64,000 nucleotides of DNA from NCBI RefSeq assembly GCF_963678635.1, contig NC_087069.1:10375206-10439205 (forward strand). Reading direction: 5' to 3'. The translations under genes were made by a program, and so were the position numbers. The notes beneath the pieces are model-generated. The model saw only the letters and a list, made by a program, of their open reading frames with translations. It had not been told where the DNA came from and ran no database searches. Of this stretch, positions 36,734-49,008 are shown piece by piece. The stretch comes from Symsagittifera roscoffensis (taxonomy: Eukaryota > Xenacoelomorpha > Acoela > Convolutidae). How positions within the stretch are numbered: the first letter of the stretch is position 1; each line of letters starts with the position of its first letter.

Positions 36734-37700
36734 GCCCTCTCCCTGGGTCCAGCTTTAGTTGAAGTTTTTGGTAAGTTTATCTCGCGCTCTACTTCTCTCG
36801 TTTTCCCTGCTTTTTCGTAATTTTTGTGACGGCCGTCCCCTTCCGTTCGCTACTGCTGTCGTCCTAGCTGCTATACGAAAGAGGTGTTGCTTTTACTCCA
36901 TTCTTTTCTTTGCCTCCCCTGGTAACGCTGGTTTTTGTTCCTGAGGAGTCGTATTTTTCCCACCGGATTTGTTGCCGCGTCTTGTTGAGTGTCAGGTGGT
37001 TCTACGCTTCCTCCTGCAATTCCGCCACGCTGCCGGTTTCAGGTTTTTCTCCCATATCTCGCATTTTTGCTGCTCCCCTGAACGCTCGAAGGAAGTTGTC
37101 CTTCCGGTAGAGTTGCAGATCTGCTGCTCGTCATTGTCGCGCCGTTCATCAATGTCGCCCGTTTCGTCGAATTAATTGATAGACTATTGCTGTCCTCATC
37201 GCTTCCTAACATGCTGTCAGCACCGTGATGTTGCCCCGCGTGTTTCCTTGGTTCGGACTGTGCCGGTATGCCGACGTTTGTCGCCTTCCTCGCAAACTTT
37301 CTCCATATGTCTTATAGAGTCGGTGGTTTCGGGTATTTTTTCGGGCTTTGCTTGGCCGCCTTCCATGCTGTTGCTGCAACTCCCGATTTCCTAAGTACAG
37401 CCCAACTCTTTAATGTTAGTGTATGCGCACTTTAGTCTTCTACTTTTAACTTTATTGGTCTAAGCCCTTTCAAGTTCAGGTCTCCGGTGCGCTACATTTG
37501 GCCTGCGGGTCCTGGTGCTTGGTCGGCGCTTCCCTGGCTTACGGATCACTGGTTCGTTCTCCTGGTTGAGAATCTGTTGGCCTATGAGTGTCCTTGAATG
37601 GCCTCTGTGCTTAATGTCGACGACCAGATCGGATCGCGCGCCTGTGGCATATCCAGTGATGTGGCATATCCTACACCCTGTCATCTAAACTACCAATTTT
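36734..37700 (-). pseudogene. GC-richer 3' part of the Ty3/gypsy internal region
   Basis: Clearly higher GC than the surroundings. The minus-strand frame 37684-37460 gives GHSRTLIGQQILNQENEPVI followed by a basic RKPGKRRPSTRTRRP tail, which could be the C-terminal tail of integrase. That reading comes from position and composition only. Confidence 0.35.
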
Positions 37701-37752
37701 TGTTTTTTATTTTTATGTGACCAGTTTAAGTTTTGGAGGAATTTTTTTTAGC

Positions 37753-38115
37753 TTACGTAACACCTAGTTGGCTTCGAATGGCAAATTTTTCAATGTTGCT
37801 TTTTTTGGGAAACGTAAGGTGCCGAGGGCCATTTTGATCATTATTTCCAAAGAATCTGTTTTTTTTTGCGATAGTCAAAATTGAGTTCATAAGACTACCA
37901 GTTGTACTTTCTTCGTATCCCTTTGCTCGTTGATAGTCGTGTGCTTCGAATTGCAATTTTATCAATGTTGCTTTGTTTGGGCAACCTAAGGGGCCAAGGG
38001 CCTTTTCGACTATTATTTCCGAAGGTTCTGTTTTTTTTGCAATAGTCAAAAATATGTTTTTGATACTACCGATTTTACTTTCTACGCATCCCGTTGCTCG
38101 GTGATAGTTTAAGGG
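37753..38115 (-). repeat. 172-base tandem duplication in the retroelement
   Basis: Two units starting with CTTCGAATGGCAAATTTTTC (37772) and CTTCGAATTGCAATTTTATC (37944). The minus-strand frame reads through both, giving two diverged units that start TIAKK. The unit is not recognised. Confidence 0.75.
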
Positions 38116-38339
38116 CTATTTTAGGATTTCTATGCTTTCTATGTTGCGGTAAGCCTTCACATCATGTGAGATAAAATTTGTTTTTTGGTGGTCGGGCAAA
38201 CCGTGGGTGGCGATGTAAGTTTTCAGAAAAAACTTGAGAAAGAATTTGTTCGATCGGTTCTTACAACATAATATTACTGAAAGCCAGCGCAAAAGACAAC
38301 CAACTGCACTAGTACGTAACGCATGTTTCGTTTAGATAG

Positions 38340-39200
38340 TGTATCAGCCACCAAAAAAGCCGTACATGTTCATTCGGTTTCCCCAAATTACTTTTTTCCC
38401 CAACGTCCTTTTTACTCTTTTAAGGTTTGAAGTGGTTACTGACGGCTGTGCGTTAGGTACAATTTTCAGCAACTGAGGTGACTGAACGGTAGACGTAAGG
38501 ATAATAGATTTCTTTTGCTGTGGCAACTAATTTTGTTGTACCAAGATTGAAGGTGTGAATTCGAATGTCGACGACATAGGTAAGGTTCATATTTGGATAA
38601 TTAAATTCTCGTTCATCCAGAGAACATTTAGTTTGTTGTAAATTTCTCTAACAAATTTGACATGTAACGTTTCATTGTATTAACTTTCTCAAGCAAATGG
38701 GAATAATTTTGTTTAATTATCTCCATGATGGAAAAAGTTGGGATTCATCGTTGTATTGGGACTTAATAATTGTAGATTAAGTAACTCTGGAAGTGAAGTT
38801 AATTTTCAAGAAAATCCGAACTTTATCAGACCGGTTCTGACAACAAAATTTTACTGAAAGACATTACCAAAAAAAAACAATCAAATGCACTAGTACATGC
38901 TACTTTTTGTTTCGTTTTAATAGTGTAAGTGCCCCCAAAACAGCTGTATGGTTTCATTCGGTTCATTAGTTCGCTTATTTCCCCAAATTACACTTTTTAC
39001 TCTTTGATGGCTTAAAGTAGTTACCGGAGGCAGTGCATTCGGCCCAACTTTTAGCAATTGAGGCAATTGTTTTGGTATACGTATGGATATCAGATATCTT
39101 TTGCTGCGGCAAACTTTTTTGCTTTACCATGATGGAAGGCATCAACTTGGTTGTTGACAATAAGGATAAGGTTCATTTTGAAAACCCATTTTTCGCTCAA
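38340..39200 (-). pseudogene. Integrase zinc-binding region, two tandem degenerate copies
   Basis: Two units about 585 bases apart. Broken minus-strand frames give IYYPYVYRSVTSVAENC (near 38490) and HHGK...YPYV...AECTASGNYFKPSK (near 39050-39130), followed by GNRMN/GEPNEHV-type sequence. This matches the HHCC zinc finger and linker of Ty3/gypsy integrases (H-G ... FYWP ... C-x2-C ... K-P). No catalytic core was recognised. Confidence 0.45.
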
Positions 39201-39959
39201 CCAGAAAAAATATTCTTTGCCGTGAAAGTCGCTCACAATTTGGGCATAATAAAGTTCCATTGCATGTGTTTTCAGTCAAATGGGAATCTTTATGTTTAAT
39301 TAGCTCTCTGATGGCAACAAACTTGGAGTCAGCGTTCTCTTTTAACTTAAAAAATTCTAGATAAAATAACTCTGGAAAGAACGTTAAAATGCTAACGAAA
39401 GTGTAGCCTCGACGAACAATAGACATATATAAATTTTTTAGGGTCCACTAGTAGAATTGTCTCCCAGTTAAACGCCGAGGATAACAATATAGTAGTATTA
39501 GTTCTGATTGTTCTTGTCCTTTTGTAACCGTCACTAATGTCGAGCTCATTGTAATTTCTTCTTTTTCATCATCCTTGCAGTTCAAACTGGGACTTTTTTA
39601 TAAGTATTTCTAGTCTCCTAAGGCTTTGACCCATTTTTGTACAATTGTAATTTTTAAGTTTTCGAGCTCCTTGTAACTTCCTTCTAAATGAGTAATAACA
39701 CCGACTAAGGTCACGTTCGCTTCGCTTGACTTTCGGTTTTTTAAAAAAAAAATTTAGTTGTGATTAGCAAGTTTCTGCGCGCATGAATAGACGCCTTCTA
39801 CTGGCGTATTACTCGACGAAAACTTGCATACTGCAAAATGATTGGCTGCTTGGTTTAATTTCGGTTTTCGGCTTCTTAGATGAGTTAGAAGTATTAAATG
39901 CAATGACGCTGCGTTTTGAATTGATCTTCATCAATGTAAACATATAATCATAAGTTTTT

Positions 39960-41180
39960 ACTGGTGTAACTTCATTGTTCGGATTTTGCAATAAAAAATC
40001 TGCTAGGCCGATTTTAGCCCCTGGTTTATGCTTAACTTGGAAATCGAACGCAATTAGTCAAAACAACAATCGTGTTACTCCATTGAACATGGTTTCATTT
40101 TTTTATTGTAACCGTTTAAGAGTGTGAAACAAGCGCTTTGTGATCCGTTATTACATAACAATTCTGGCTAAAGACGTCATTGCGAAGGTAGTTTGCGCCC
40201 CCCATACAGCGGCTAGCATTTCTAACTCGTTTATTGATTTTTTATTCAACTTCTTATAAGTACTTTGAGGCGAACAAAATTGGCCTCTACCGTGGCATCT
40301 CAGTTGCTCCAGGACTGCCCGTAGGCCGATGTGGCTCCCGGCGTATACTATTCTGATGTCCTTTTGGATACGAAAAGCTATGTGCTCTAAAATAGTCACG
40401 ACTTTCTTTTTCAATTTCTCAAATGACACTTGGCATTCCGCTGTTCGATAAAAGTGTGTTTGCTCAAGAGTGGCCGTAAGGGCCAACAGATTATTCACTT
40501 GGAAATGGAAAGAGGCCATGAAAGATTTCAACTTTGATAGCGTTCGGGATAATTGTATTTCTTTTTTAAATTTCAACGCGCTTTTTTCCTTTCCAGTTTT
40601 TTCAAGATTTTCTCGACCGTTCCTATATAATATATTACTGTGTCTTTAGCATCCAGCAAAAATGTTGTCTATGAACGCATGCGTCTGCAGGAAATTGGAG
40701 AGAATGCAATCAATAGCTCGCCGGAAAGCGGAGGGCATCATCATAAGACCGTAAAACTCAATTTAAAACGGCACATATCCTCAATTTTCCCCCTAATAGT
40801 TAAAAAGGGCACGTCTATCCGCGTTAGGTGGTAATTGGTGGTACGCATGAGTAAGATCGATGGTTGAAAAGACATATCTCCCGGTTTCTTTTCGCTGATC
40901 GTTGCCCGAATATGTCCATCATTTCTTCTATATTCGGCATTGTATACTTTTGATATACCTATTTATTAATTTTTCTTAATTCAAGCGCTAGTTGCACGAA
41001 TCCGACCTTTTGAAATGTTATTACAACTGGCGATAAAAACTTTTTTTATCGGAAAAATCTTTTAGTTTTTTTAAATATGGCCTTGCTATAGCAGCTTGTT
41101 AATCTCGTTTTCCTCCTTATCCTGCAATGTGATTGGTAGTTTTCGCATTTTTTGTTGTACTTGGTCTTTCCACCCTAAGG
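39960..41180 (-). pseudogene. Reverse transcriptase and RNase H remnants
   Basis: Minus-strand pieces: QQKMRKLPITLQDKEENEIN (about 41110), the RT N-terminal signature; MPSAFRRAIDCILSNFL followed by FIDNIFAG in place of the YLDDILV box (about 40740-40660), so the catalytic Asp pair is damaged; RNase H pieces GLRAVLEQ and NELEMLAAVWGAQ in the 40576-40151 frame; then CYVITDHKALV; then FQVKHKPGAKIGLADFLLQN (about 40050-39990). The frame is broken several times. Confidence 0.75.
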
Positions 41181-41190
41181 AAAAGATTTG

Positions 41191-42296
41191 AAATTTGCAT
41201 ACTGAAATTTTCAAATAGTGAAGCATACTGAAACATCCTGCTACGATTCAAGTGCTACTTCTTGCCCCGAATGCCTGCTTAGCTCCTCGTTAATGGCCAA
41301 GACATGAGCCCCTGGTCTCTACTGGACCAATTGTAGCACCAGGTGCACCGCCAAGTCTCGTTCGATAAGGGACGGTCAGTTTCCCCTGGTGATTTTTATT
41401 TGTGCTTCAGCTTTCGACCCATTGAACTCCAAAACGACCTGCATCGTCCCGATCAGCTTCAATGGGTTTCTCTCAAAATCCAGGAATGCATTCTGCTGCG
41501 AGTGCCTCCAATTTCATATTCGACGCCACCAGTGTTTTTTTCTCCGATTATGAAAATGGGAATCGGAGATCCGCTTTTGATCCCGACTTGAGTGGTTTTC
41601 CCATTAATACGAATTGGCAACTGGACCGATTTTCAGTTCGGTACTTCCTTCATGTCGAATTGTCATTACAATATAGTCTCCTGAACTATCAGAGTCCCAT
41701 GAGTGTGCCACTGGTTCGCCTAGCTTGACCCAATCAATCGAACCTGAAATGAGGAAATTTGCATACTGAAATTTTCAAATAGTGAAACATACTGAAACAT
41801 CCTGCTACAATTCAAGTCTACTTCTTGCCCCGAATGCCCGCTTAGCTCCTCGTTAATGGCCAAGACAGGAGCCCCTAGTTTTTACTGGACCAACTGTAGC
41901 ACCAGGTGCACCGCCAAGTCTCGTTCGATAAGGGACGGCCTGATTTACCTGATGATTTCTATTTGTGCTTCAGCTTTCGACCCATTGAACTCCAAAACGA
42001 CCTGCATCGTCCCGATCAGCTTCAATGGGTTGTTCTAATAATCCAGGAATGCATTGTTTTCTGCTTTGAGTGCCTTCAACTTCATATTCGACACCACCAG
42101 TGTTTTTTTCTCCGATTATGAATATGGAAATCGGAGATCCGCTTTTGCTCCAGACTTGAGTGGTTTTCCCATTAATACGAATTGGCAACTGGACCGATTT
42201 TCAGTTCGGTGTTTCCTTCATGTCGAATTGTCATTACGATATAGTCTCCCGAACTATCAGAATCCCATGAGTGTGCCATTCGTTCGCCTGGTTTGA
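41191..42296 (-). pseudogene. Retroviral-type aspartic protease region, tandemly doubled
   Basis: Two direct copies of about 563 bases (41191-41753 and 41754-42296). Minus-strand frames read RINGKTTQVWSKSGSPISIF in the right copy and a damaged version in the left. The SGSPISIF box matches the retropepsin flap-side motif, but the position of the catalytic Asp (DSGS) is Lys (KSGS) in both copies, and also in the third copy at 47697-47879. Confidence 0.6.
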
Positions 42297-42469
42297 TCCA
42301 ATCAATCGAACTTGAAATGGGGAAATGAGGTCCTACGATTCCCGTGGATCATCAAAACCTTGACTCTCTTGCTACTGGGTTATTTCAACTGATCCAGGTC
42401 CTCTTTGTCTCCCACGCTTCCTCTTGCAGGTACGTTCGTACTGTTATTTTATTTTTTAACACAAAATAC

Positions 42470-42560
42470 AGGTTACCCGCTCGCTTGATATCTATCCATG
42501 TGCTCGCATGTGAAGTTTGATGGATCGCAATTGTAGCATCGATGGTTGGTTGAAGTTCGC
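42470..42560 (-). pseudogene. Gag zinc knuckle remnant
   Basis: Minus-strand frame gives CYNCDPSNFTCEHMDRYQAS, a CCHC-like knuckle (C-x2-C...H...C with the last Cys changed to Tyr). The same sequence is repeated at about 48170-48250. Confidence 0.5.
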
Positions 42561-42639
42561 TACGGTTCAATCCGCGCCCTTTGTATGTGCGCCTGCCTCG
42601 CGACCGATTGATGCGGTAGCCTCCTGTTCACACTCCTTT

Positions 42640-43041
42640 GGTTTCATTTTCTACCTGAAATGCTCATCCGGTAGATCCTGGTGATGAACTTTGCCGTAGA
42701 TGTCGATAGGTATGTTTTTGCATATTTGTTCCCGCACACTTCCTCCAATGTCTTAAAAGATCGACAAATTCATTCTGCGCCTCGCGATTATTCTTGCTTA
42801 CGATAAGCACAATCTTTAAAACCGACCCCTCTAAGTTCCCTAAATTACATCTAGCCGCAAGCCCAATTAACACTGAGTGAAAATTCTCCAGCGATTCGTT
42901 AATATGCTGCTTCCTTAAAAGGAATTTAAAATTTTCATAAGTTTTATTTCTCTCCTTCTTAAATTCGGACTTGATCTTGTCCAGAATCCTTGGTTGATGT
43001 GTCGCAGACAGGTCCAGGGGTGGCCGCCTCTTATCAGGCAC
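42640..43041 (-). pseudogene. Ty3/gypsy gag
   Basis: Minus-strand frame of 125 codons: RPPLDLSATHQPRILDKI, then FKFLLRKQHINESLENFHSV, LIGLAARCNLG and IVSKNNREAQNEFVDLL. The RKQ...ESLE.F...L..LA..C pattern is typical of retrotransposon gag. It breaks after LLRH. A second copy lies at 48436-48732. Confidence 0.75.
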
Positions 43042-43317
43042 AGGTACAGGTTCGAGATTGGGATTTGCTCGTTTTCCCGTCTGTTTTTTGTTGTCTACGT
43101 CGGCTGGCAGACCGGTGATTTGTGTAGGCGTGAGCGCGTCGTCGAAATTACAATTTCAAGACTATGCCCCAATGGAATCTCTCTTGTTTCACGACCATGC
43201 ACCATTGAAATTTGTTGAACTAAAACTCCCAAATTATCTGTGATTTGTTACATTTCGGCGGTCAAAACCCAGGACTTCAAGTGAATTTGTCCCGAATTGG
43301 TACTGCTGAAAGCGCCA

Positions 43318-43680
43318 TGGTGAAAACGTGAGTTTTTTAAGGCAGTAAAATTGAATCCATAATCAAATTAATTCTGCAATGTCATTCAAGAAAATTGTTT
43401 CAGGGGTTAAATAAGGGTGACAGACAGAGCCGAAGGCTGGTAGCTGTCGTAAGTAAAATTGTCACCAAAAGATGACAGATGATTGATGGCTACAGATCAA
43501 GAAACATGCTTGAACTGATTTAGCACCATATGATATTACCAATAATAAATAGCATTTTCTGAAAAAGTAGTACAGAAAATCTCGTCAAGCAGAAAATCTC
43601 GTCAAGCAATTTTTCAAAAAAAAAAAACAATTTATTTGTTCATTATAACTTGCGAGTTTATCACCCCCTTAAACTTGGTT
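43318..43680 (-). repeat. 5' LTR of the Ty3/gypsy element
   Basis: Ends (minus strand) ACGTTTTCACCA directly before the TGGCGC primer-binding-like site. The outer end, near CCAAGTTTAAGGGGGTGATA, is only approximate. It contains two tandem AGAAAATCTCGTCAAGC units (43577-43610). Confidence 0.6.
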
Positions 43681-44525
43681 GAGCTGAAACCGATGCTCAA
43701 TTTAAATCTATATCTCAAAGTAACATCAGTTTTCGCTTATTTTTCAAGCAAACAAATATTGAACTTTTATCGGCCCAATCTTGGCAAAATTTTTTTTCTT
43801 TAATTCTTTAACTGATCATGTTTGTTCCGAAATCATTCCGGACGAAATATGATCGGAATCATTCCACGGCCCACTTGCCATTTTTGAATCACAGTCAGAC
43901 TCAGTAACCAAAAGTTTACAGAAACAAAATCTGATGCATTTTTTTTTCACGATTCTGATTGTCATTGAGTTGGCATGCGGGCGAAGAAAGCTAGTCGAAC
44001 CGTGTTTGAGCGTCGTATTAACCTAACGAAACCACTCACTGCATCATAAGCGTGTTTATGTGCGAGGTGGGGGTAAAATAAGTTTAATTATGATTTATAA
44101 CTAGGGAGGTAAAATAGTGAAAAATTTTATACTGCTTACCAAGATAGCCCACAAATTTGTACGTCTTTTTCTGCAATAAAATACCTCCAATCATGGCAGG
44201 AATGAGCTTGCAGCTCTTGAAGATCACTTGGGTTGGGTAGTTCAGATTTTATTAGAACAACCCATAGTAACCACTAACAAAAACGCCGACACGAGGTAAA
44301 TTTTGGAGGGGTTCTTTCTCACAAGTTGCCTTTTTATTACAAACTCAATACCTCCAAACGGGATATAGACGGCGAATTGAACCCAAGTTAAGAACCATCT
44401 GAAAGGTTTCAGTTCAGGCTGAGTAAATAAGGACTCTTGAAGCACAACGTAGCAGATGTAAACTATGAATACAAGCACAGATAGGGAAATGAAAAGAAAA
44501 GAAGAGCCGGGTTTGGGTTTCCAGG

Positions 44526-46437
44526 CTGCCACAAAAGACGAAATTTTATATTTTCATTTAAGATTAAAATTTCATTCTTTTTGATTAGATTCAAAATTTC
44601 ATTCTTTTTGATAGTTCCGTCTGTGCAAAATTTGGCCTCGTAAAAACAATCGCATAATTAAAAGGTGAAATATTTTTCAAAATAATGTTACAATTTTATG
44701 ATTTCATTGCATATTTTGAGCTCAAAATTTGATCTATGTTGACCATTTTAATGATTTGTTACATAAACTTTTGCCCAATATCTGATTTACAATGATAGAT
44801 TTCGATAAATTTAATACAATTTTTTGAGGTCGTTATTACCTTTTCCCTTACTTTTTATTTAGGTTTTGAGCTCAAAGTCTGATTTTTGAGTACACTTTTT
44901 TTGAATTTCAACAAAATCTAGCACGTGTGATTTTTTTAAGAAATCGAAAATCAAATACTCCATTTTATTCTAAATAGCATCTTTTTTCGACGTGTCAGCA
45001 AAAACATCAATTTGAAATGGATTTATAGACACTTAAATCGATGTCTTTTAAAATGAGTCTGAATAGTCTTAAATAATTTTCCAACAAATGTCAGTGAGAA
45101 TTGGATGGATTTTAGTGAGTCGGAAAAACAAACCAAATCAATTTAACTTGGTTTTTTAGACACGATCGATTTAGACCCGACTAATTCACATTTTTTAAAA
45201 AGATCATTTTCAGCTGATTTAAAATATGTTTCAGTTCCTAAAATGTACATAGTTAACCATTTTAAGTTGATCCGAAACTGTTATTGTCAAGGTATGCAGC
45301 CTGACAAAAATGTATAAGCAAAATGCAGTCTGTCGACGTTTTTCTGAAGGCGCCTTCTTTACCAATGTATACTAAGTTTTCAAAAATTAACAAAAATTTC
45401 CAAAAACGTTTTTTAACTGTTTATTTTTCAAAACATTACCCAAGGTGAAGAAATTGTGGTCCAGAAAGGATCTTTATAGTCAATTGGAGGAGCTTAGGAT
45501 ATCATTTTGGTCCACCTAAAAAGGCCGAGAAAAAAATTGGAAACATCGTTTAAAACTCTTGCTTTGCAGACAGAGATCAGAGTGAAGATTGCTTCTTCGT
45601 TAGTTTTTCTAATGTTTATGATTATAAATGTTTGATGTTTATTCAAAACAATTTTCTAACCTGCTCCTCCAAAAATCATACGAAAAAGAAAACATAATTG
45701 TGTCCAGAAAACTTCACAGGAAATATGTCGAAACTTTTTCAACTTTTAACTGTTGTTAAAAAACTTTCATTGCTCAAGCCCCGGCGATCAAATGTAGAAA
45801 AAAAACTTACTGAAAATTCGAGCTTCACGTTGCAAACAGCAGAAAATGCTGTCAATTTCACATAATGATGAACTGCACATTTCGATTTAATAATTTAAAA
45901 ATTGAAATAATTTGACGAGAACTGCAGAGAAAAAATTCTGAGTACAGTTTCCATCAAAATCTTTGATGAAAAATGCAAACCTATTTTAAGAATATTTTCA
46001 TGATTGAAATCGTGTTTTTGCATTGACTTTCATGCTAGTCATTTGTGCTCAAAATGGTAAAATAATCAAACCTAAGTGTCACAAAATCTATAATCAGTAT
46101 AATTAATTAGTTAGGCCAAACTTCTTATAATGTACTTTTATAATGTACTTTTAAAATTTTGTCAGTGAGGGTAGTACAACTATAAAAAAAGGTCCTGTGA
46201 TTTCCTATGTAATTGAAAGTTAACAAAAACTGAACCTGTTTTCAAAAACTTTGAGGCCAAAAAATGTTTTTTCAGGATCCCATCTAAAAGTGTTTTCGAC
46301 CATTTGTCATAGTTTTTTGTAACAATTTAAGAACTGGCCTACAGTTGGAACGTGTCTTCTTGGCTGCCTTTTTCAAATTTGTTGAAATATGTTCTGCTAC
46401 TGCTCAATTTCCGTCTACTCGAATTGTCATTTTCACC
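44526..46437. other. Intron or upstream sequence of the transporter gene, partly repeated
   Basis: No exon recognised. 44848-45110 (TCGACGTGTCAGCAAAAACA) resembles 46470-46620 and 50380-50530, an older direct repeat within the unit. A lone MITE end (TTTGGCCTCGTAA) lies at 44630-44642. Confidence 0.45.
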
Positions 46438-48435
46438 ATGATTGTTAATGACCTTTTCTCTTGTTTTTAGCATCTTTTTTTCGACGTGTCAGCAAAAACA
46501 TCATTTGAAATGGGTTTATAGACACTTTAATCGATGTCTTTTAAAAAGAGTTTGAATAGTCAGTCTTAAATAAATTTAAAACTAATTTTAGTGAGAATTG
46601 AATGAATTTTAGTGAGTCGGAAAAACAAACCAAATCGAATAAACTTGGTTTTTTACGCTCGATAAGGTTGCGGATAAATATTGAGAGAAGTTTTATCATA
46701 GTTGCTAAAAAAACTATTGACAAACATTTAAAAACTTTTTTAAAATGTTGGGTGATTTTTTGAACGAAAAATAAAAGATTTTCTTTATTTGCTCGATATG
46801 GTTTGAATAAGAATGAAGAGAAGTATTATCATAGTTACTAAAAAGACTATTGACGGAAAGCCTAAAAACTTTTCAAACTTTTCAAACAAAAAATAAAAAA
46901 AATTCAAAGGAATACAATTTTCATATGAGTGCAAAAATTAAATTTATTGCCCTGAGAATTAAAACGGTTCTACCATTGTTTTTTCAAAGTTGTTTGGTCA
47001 TTTTGAATCATATATGAGGCCTTGCACGGCCTAATCTTGCCCAAAACTTTTGATTAGAAAGACAAAATATAAATATAAAGGACAAAACAGTTTTACCCAA
47101 GAAACTGAGAGCGGGTTTAAATTCTCAGCACACTAATTATGTCACAGAGTAAGTTTCTGTATGTGGTCTTATCGCATTTGAAGAAAAATTGAAGAAACGG
47201 ATTGAAAAAAAAATTTCACTTTTTCTCGCAATTGAAGAAACAAGTTGAAGAAAAATTTTCACTTTTCCTCTGGGTTTCCTTTCTCCTTCTCATCTACACT
47301 GTCCAGGGGCCACGAAACAATCAACCCTAGAAAGTCACTAATAATCAGGGGAAAATTAGAAATGAAAAGGTAAATAGTTTTTTTTTAGAAACTCCTTTCT
47401 GAACTTCGAATTCTGAAACTGAACTTTTTGACAGGACAGCAAAAAGAACACAAAAACAGAATAGCGAACACTTAGCGAAAATGTAGTAAACATGGCTCTT
47501 TTTTTAAACTTCCCAGCATCTTTAAAACAATTTCATGGTGTAATAAATGGTTTTTCAAGGTTGATTATGAAAACCAGATATACTTGTCATGTCCTATAGT
47601 TAGTTCACATGCCATTTTTGTAACAGTCAGTTAATCTAAACAGAAAAAAATACTGCTGATGTGAGATCCTAGAGATTTTCGACTTATACTTCAACTTTAG
47701 GAACCATCAGCTTCAATGGGTTGTTCTAATAATCCAGGAATGCATTGTTTTCTGCTGTGAGTGCCTCCAACTTCATATTCGACACCACCAGTGTTTTTTT
47801 CTCCGATTATGAATATGGAAATCGGAGATCCGCTTTTGCTCCAGACTTGCGTGGTTTTCCCATTAATACGAATTGGCAACTGGACCGATTTTCAGTTCGG
47901 TTTTTATTTCATGTCGAATTGGCATTACCATATAGTCTCCCGAACTATCAGAATCCCATGAGTGTGCCATTGGTTTGCCTGGTTTGATCCAATCAATCGA
48001 ACTTGAAATGGGGAAATGAGGTCCTACGATTCCCGTGGATCATCCAAACCTTGACTCTCTTGCTCCTGGGTTATTTCAACTGATCCACGTCCTCTTTGTC
48101 GTTCACGCTTCCTCTTGCAGGTACGTTCGTAATTTTGTTTTATTTTTTAACACAAAATACAGGTTACCCGCTCGCTTGATATCTATCCATGTGCTCGCAT
48201 GTGAAGTTTGATGGATCGCAATTGTAGCATCGATGGTTGGTTGAAGTTTGCTACGGTTCAATCCGCGCCCTTTGTATGTGCGCCTGCCTCGCGACCGATT
48301 GCTGCGGTAGCCTCCTGTTAACACTCCATTGGTTTCATTTTCTACCTGAAATGCTCATCCGGTAGACCCTGGTGAAGAACTTTCCCGTATATGTCGATAG
48401 GTATGTTTTTGCATATTTGTTCCCGCACACTTCCT

Positions 48436-48732
48436 CTAATGTCTTAAAAGATCGACAAATTCGTTCTGCGCCTTGCGATTATTCTTGCTTACGATAAGCA
48501 CAATCTTTAAAATCGACCCCTCTAAGTTCCCTAAATTACATCTAGCCGCAAGCCCAATTAACACTGAGTGAAAATTCTCCAGCGATTCGTTAATATGCTG
48601 CTTCCTTAAAAGGAATTCAAAATTTTCATAAGTTTTATTCCTCCCCTTCTTAAATTCGGTCTCGATCTTGTCCAGAATCCTTGGGTGATGTGTCGCAGAC
48701 AGGTCCAGGGGTGGCCGCCTCTTATCAGGCAC
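48436..48732 (-). pseudogene. Second gag copy in the duplicated unit
   Basis: 98-codon minus-strand frame nearly identical to 42745-43041 (RPPLDLSATHHPRILDKI, FEFLLRKQHINESLENFH). With the protease piece at 47697-47879 and the LTR-like sequence from 49009, it forms a truncated 5' end of the element made by duplication, not a new insertion. Confidence 0.75.
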
Positions 48733-49008
48733 AGGTACAGGTTCGAGATTGGGATTTGCTCGTTTTCCTGTCTGTTTTTTTTTGTCTACGTCGGCTGGCA
48801 GACCGGTGATTTGTGTCGGCGTGAGCGCGTCGTCGAAAATACACTTTCAAGACTATGCCCCAATGAAATCTCTCTTGTTTCACGACCATGCACCATTGAA
48901 ATTTGTTGAACTAAAACTCCCAAATTATCTGTGGTTTGTTACATTTCGGCAGCCAAAACCCAGGACTCCAAGTGAATTTGTCCCAAATTGGTACTGCTGA
49001 AAGCGCCA

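Larger units (their letters stand above)
36342..43680 (-). mobile_element. Old Ty3/gypsy-type LTR retrotransposon
   Basis: Minus-strand order: 5' LTR (43680-43318), primer-binding-like TGGCGCTTTCAGCAG (from 43317), gag (43041 to about 42640), zinc knuckle, protease (two tandem copies), reverse transcriptase, RNase H, integrase zinc-finger pieces (two tandem copies), polypurine tract, 3' LTR. This is the standard Ty3/gypsy order. All reading frames carry stops and frameshifts, and the LTRs differ widely, so the insertion is old. It lies in sense in a transporter intron. Confidence 0.8.
35112..44525 (-). pseudogene. SLC35B3: SLC35B3-like nucleotide-sugar/PAPS transporter, split by a retroelement and carrying frame breaks
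   Basis: SLC35B2/B3 proteins are multi-pass Golgi transporters that bring PAPS into the lumen. Minus-strand exons: 44525-44140 (CYVVLQESLF, LVQFAVYIPFGG, SAFLLVVTMGCSN), 36122 to about 35983 (GLVWFSLADSTVQPNFDVTG, TADAFIGNALE), 35805-35657 (YSTGNTEIVFYSFLIGTVYI) and 35531-35112 (AFLFSLTGYCG, YGALLAVTVTICRKAVSIII, SKNSETM). Junction phases agree between exons 1-2 and 3-4. The donor after GNALE is unclear. Lesions: a 10-base deletion near 44246 shifts the first listed exon, and one base is missing near 35262 after VTFFGIS. The exon 1-2 intron holds the Ty3/gypsy element at 36342-43680. Upstream N-terminal exons were not found. Family assignment is strong. It may be a pseudogene, or the short indel may be a sequence error. 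Confidence 0.8.
42017..47705. repeat. Tandem segmental duplication, unit 1
   Basis: Starts at ATCAGCTTCAATGGGTTGTT. The unit holds the 5' half of the gypsy element, its 5' LTR, a transporter exon and 3 kb of intron. It is followed directly by unit 2. Left-part offset is 5691 (42188 against 47879), right-part offset 3906 (46723 against 50629). Confidence 0.9.

Noticed and set aside
36759-37394. Cys/Ser/Phe-rich plus-strand ORFs
   Set aside because: They lie antisense to the GC-richer 3' part of the gypsy element and show no motif.
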